From a virus: a stretch of 64,000 nucleotides of DNA. Both the position numbers and the translations under genes were made by a program. Shown piece by piece: positions 61,975-64,000 of the stretch; within the stretch, counting starts at the first letter, position 1; each line of letters begins with the position of its first letter. Location: positions 1 to 64,000 of the IMG/VR virus record IMGVR_UViG_3300027971_000051; one strand, written 5' to 3'. The notes below the pieces were generated by a model. It was not told the DNA's origin. It searched no databases and saw only the letters and a program-made list of their open reading frames with translations.

Positions 61975-62594
61975 ATAATTGGTATCCAATGATTGTCTGG
62001 TAAATTACCATCATTCCAACCTTCCATAACAGTTTTTCTATTTACTACATCAAACGCAATAGTAATTCTAGGTCTATTTTCATCCCAAGGCCAAGTTCTA
62101 TGTTGGTCGCCGTCACTTGGACTCATTACCAACAAATTATTTTCACTAGGAATATCAATTTGATTATCACTATTGGGAAGTTTATATGTAGTTTTACTAG
62201 GTTCGCAATCAACACAATAAAACCCATGCCAAGACAAAGTGTTTGCTGGCCAGTGCCCGTGCCAATCTATAAACTCGCCCTTTCGATAAAAGTTTAACCA
62301 ACATTGCATATAAAATTGGTTGTTATCGAATTCATCTTTAGGACAAATTTCCTTGAACATGAGACATATTTCTTTATATAGAGAATGAAATTCTGGTGAT
62401 ACTGGATATAAAAGTAAATTATATTGCTGAAATAATTGCGTTGTCATAGTTGAATGACCACTATAATGATTTTTTCCAAGAGCAAATGTTTTTTTAATGT
62501 GATAATACATTTGATACGACTTTAGCTTCATTTCAACTAAATCTAAATTAATTTTTTTAGTATGAATATAATTTTCAATATTATTAATTGTCAT
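61971..62594 (-). CDS. 2OG-Fe(II) oxygenase-like protein
   Basis: 207 residues. FIDWHGHWPANTLSWHGFYCVDCEPSKTTYKLP, then VMSPSDGDQHRTWPWDENRPRITIAFDVV gives a double-stranded beta-helix with HxH-type first ligands and a distal His and Arg. Distinct from the TIGR02466 set elsewhere. Sits between thioredoxin and NrdB genes; substrate unknown. Confidence 0.68.
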   Translation of the reverse strand: MTINNIENYIHTKKINLDLVEMKLKSYQMYYHIKKTFALGKNHYSGHSTMTTQLFQQYNLLLYPVSPEFHSLYKEICLMFKEICPKDEFDNNQFYMQCWLNFYRKGEFIDWHGHWPANTLSWHGFYCVDCEPSKTTYKLPNSDNQIDIPSENNLLVMSPSDGDQHRTWPWDENRPRITIAFDVVNRKTVMEGWNDGNLPDNHWIPII

Positions 62595-62597
62595 TAG

Positions 62598-62840
62598 TTA
62601 AGCCCCAAGCCACTCAGCCAATTCATTTTTCATTTTCATGCCAGAAAATCTTTTGACTTCAATATCGCCATCCAACATCACTAAAGTTGGGACGCCACGT
62701 ATGCCGTATTGCATTGCAACTTCTTGTCTTTCATCAATATCAAAAACTTCAATTGGAATTTTACTATCAATATCTTCCAATGTTTTTGCTAACATTTTGC
62801 ACGGTTGACACCATGATGCCGTAAATCTAAGTACTCTCAT
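62598..62840 (-). CDS. Thioredoxin
   Basis: 80 residues. RFTASWCQPCKMLAKTL carries the WCxxC redox site (C11, C14), and YGIRGVPTLVMLDG has the conserved cis-Pro loop. It probably reduces NrdA, which lies four bases away. Confidence 0.9.
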   Translation of the reverse strand: MRVLRFTASWCQPCKMLAKTLEDIDSKIPIEVFDIDERQEVAMQYGIRGVPTLVMLDGDIEVKRFSGMKMKNELAEWLGA

Positions 62841-62843
62841 TTT

Positions 62844-64000
62844 TTATCCCTCACATGCTAAACAAGTATCACCATCGATAAGTGCTTTCATATCTAGTTC
62901 TTTAATAACTTCACGTTCAATACGTTTTGAAACTTTATCTGCTTTACCAATCTTTTCTGAACGGCAATAGTAGAGTGTTTTCAGTCCTTGCTTCCACGCT
63001 TGAAAGTGTACTGCATGTAAATATTTAATATTCACATCAGGACGGAAAAATAGATTTAATGATTGCGCTTGATCTATATATGTTTGTCTGTCTGCGGCAT
63101 GACTGACTAGCCAACGCTGGTCAATCTCCATAGAAGTCTTGAATACATCTTTCTGCCAATCATCAAGAATATCCAAGTGCTGTACACTACCATCATTAGC
63201 AATGATGCTAGACCAAACTGTCTGATATTCATCATCTGATTTTACTACACTTTTGATGATTCTGTCAAGCCATTTGTTTTTGGCTAGAGATGATCCCGAT
63301 AAAGTGTCCTGACGATAAGCATTGGCACGATAAGGTTCTATTGAAGGACTGGTATTGCCCATAATAATAGAACTAGAAGCATTGGGAGCAATAGCCATAA
63401 GATGACTAAACCTATTCCCAGTACCAACTGCATCAAGAGCCTCACCTCGCTCTTTACCCAACTTAAGATTCGCATCATTGAGTTGTTCCCTTACGTGTTT
63501 AAAGATTTGTTTGTTTCTTCCGACTGCAAGTGCTGATTCGAATGGGACGTTATTTCGTTGTAGATAAGCATGAAACCCAAGAGAACCGATGCCAATACTG
63601 CGCTCACGTATGGCAGAGAACCTTGCACGTTCAACGGCGGCAGGAGCATTATCAATAAAATACTGAAGAACATTGTCAAGCATTTCTGCAATATCAGAAA
63701 GAAATAAAGGATCCGTTTTCCATTCATCAAAATACTCCAAGTTAACTGAAGACAAACAACATACTGCTGTTCTATCTTTATCTGTAGGCAAAATAATTTC
63801 AGAACAAAGATTACTTTGCTTAATACTTAGTCCCAAGTCTTTTTGAAACTGTGGCATAGCACGATTGCTTGCGTCAATGAAGTGTAGATATGGTTCACCA
63901 GTTTGCATACGAATGTCAAGTATACGTTGCCACAAGTCTTTTGCAGAAACAACTTCACGAACTTCATTACTGTGTGGATCTCTTAATTCCCAAGAATCAT
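62844..64000 (-). CDS. nrdA: Ribonucleotide reductase alpha subunit (partial)
   Basis: The visible 385 codons form the C-terminal half; the frame stays open to the window edge. NLCSEI (catalytic Cys and Glu), AVCCLSSVNL, RSIGIGSLGFHAYLQ, NASSSIIMGNTSPSIEPYR and a C-terminal CLACEG redox pair match class I NrdA. Partner of NrdB and thioredoxin. Confidence 0.93.
   Translation of the reverse strand, partial: DSWELRDPHSNEVREVVSAKDLWQRILDIRMQTGEPYLHFIDASNRAMPQFQKDLGLSIKQSNLCSEIILPTDKDRTAVCCLSSVNLEYFDEWKTDPLFLSDIAEMLDNVLQYFIDNAPAAVERARFSAIRERSIGIGSLGFHAYLQRNNVPFESALAVGRNKQIFKHVREQLNDANLKLGKERGEALDAVGTGNRFSHLMAIAPNASSSIIMGNTSPSIEPYRANAYRQDTLSGSSLAKNKWLDRIIKSVVKSDDEYQTVWSSIIANDGSVQHLDILDDWQKDVFKTSMEIDQRWLVSHAADRQTYIDQAQSLNLFFRPDVNIKYLHAVHFQAWKQGLKTLYYCRSEKIGKADKVSKRIEREVIKELDMKALIDGDTCLACEG

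Overview
This window is part of the genome of a T4-like myovirus that infects a Gram-negative bacterium. The T4-type evidence is a set of recognisable modules: baseplate, hub and tail proteins (gp53, gp48, gp26, a tail-tube-fold protein, a tape measure), head completion gp4 and DNA end protector gp2, the gp32-gp59-gp33 block, RNase H, NrdA/NrdB and a RuvC-like resolvase. Many other genes look like families known from T4-like phages of aquatic bacteria (PhoH, TIGR02466-type 2OG-Fe(II) oxygenases, ClpP, MazG). The host is probably a proteobacterium: the phage carries lipoproteins and other secreted proteins, an LpxH-like enzyme, rrn-type boxA sequences and an ssrA gene in circularly permuted format. 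All names come from reading motifs and general family knowledge; no database search was run.

Layout. 1-1185 (minus): gp53 (partial) and gp48. 1225-9823 (plus): gp4, gp2, tail-tube-like protein, gp26, a small hub-associated protein, a holin-like membrane protein and a 1817-residue tape measure with an M23 peptidase domain. 9823-24000 (minus): gp32/59/33, a cell-wall hydrolase, a glycan cassette (GT-methyltransferase fusion, RmlD-like, epimerase, RmlC-like), a permuted tmRNA, a PD-(D/E)XK nuclease, PhoH, dioxygenases, a phosphoesterase and a HAD phosphatase. 24000-31600 (minus): an early-type region of very small overlapping genes with repeated strong sigma70-like promoters, ending with a secreted/lipoprotein group. 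31595-40351 (minus): 25 tRNA genes covering all twenty amino acids, interleaved with a flavin halogenase, five 2OG-Fe(II) oxygenases and two unexplained structured RNA candidates. 40370-49240 (minus): attenuator-like leader, MazG, more small early genes, RNase H, more secreted proteins and a GIY-YIG protein. 49348-52812 (plus): membrane proteins, an LpxH-like phosphoesterase and a glycosyltransferase. 52809-64000 (minus): endolysin, conserved phage genes, ClpP, RuvC-like protein, nuclease, NrdB, thioredoxin and NrdA (cut by the window edge).

How it fits together. The phage carries its own translation kit (25 tRNAs with probable separate initiator Met, elongator Met and Ile2 species, plus a tmRNA). 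It also has a nucleotide and DNA kit (NrdA/B, thioredoxin, gp32/59, RNase H, nucleases), a late-transcription coactivator (gp33), envelope-modifying enzymes and lysis genes. The most unusual parts are the permuted tmRNA with a 50-codon ORF inside its intervening segment, two long-helix RNAs packed between tRNAs, and a terminator/antiterminator plus boxA leader ahead of the tRNA array.
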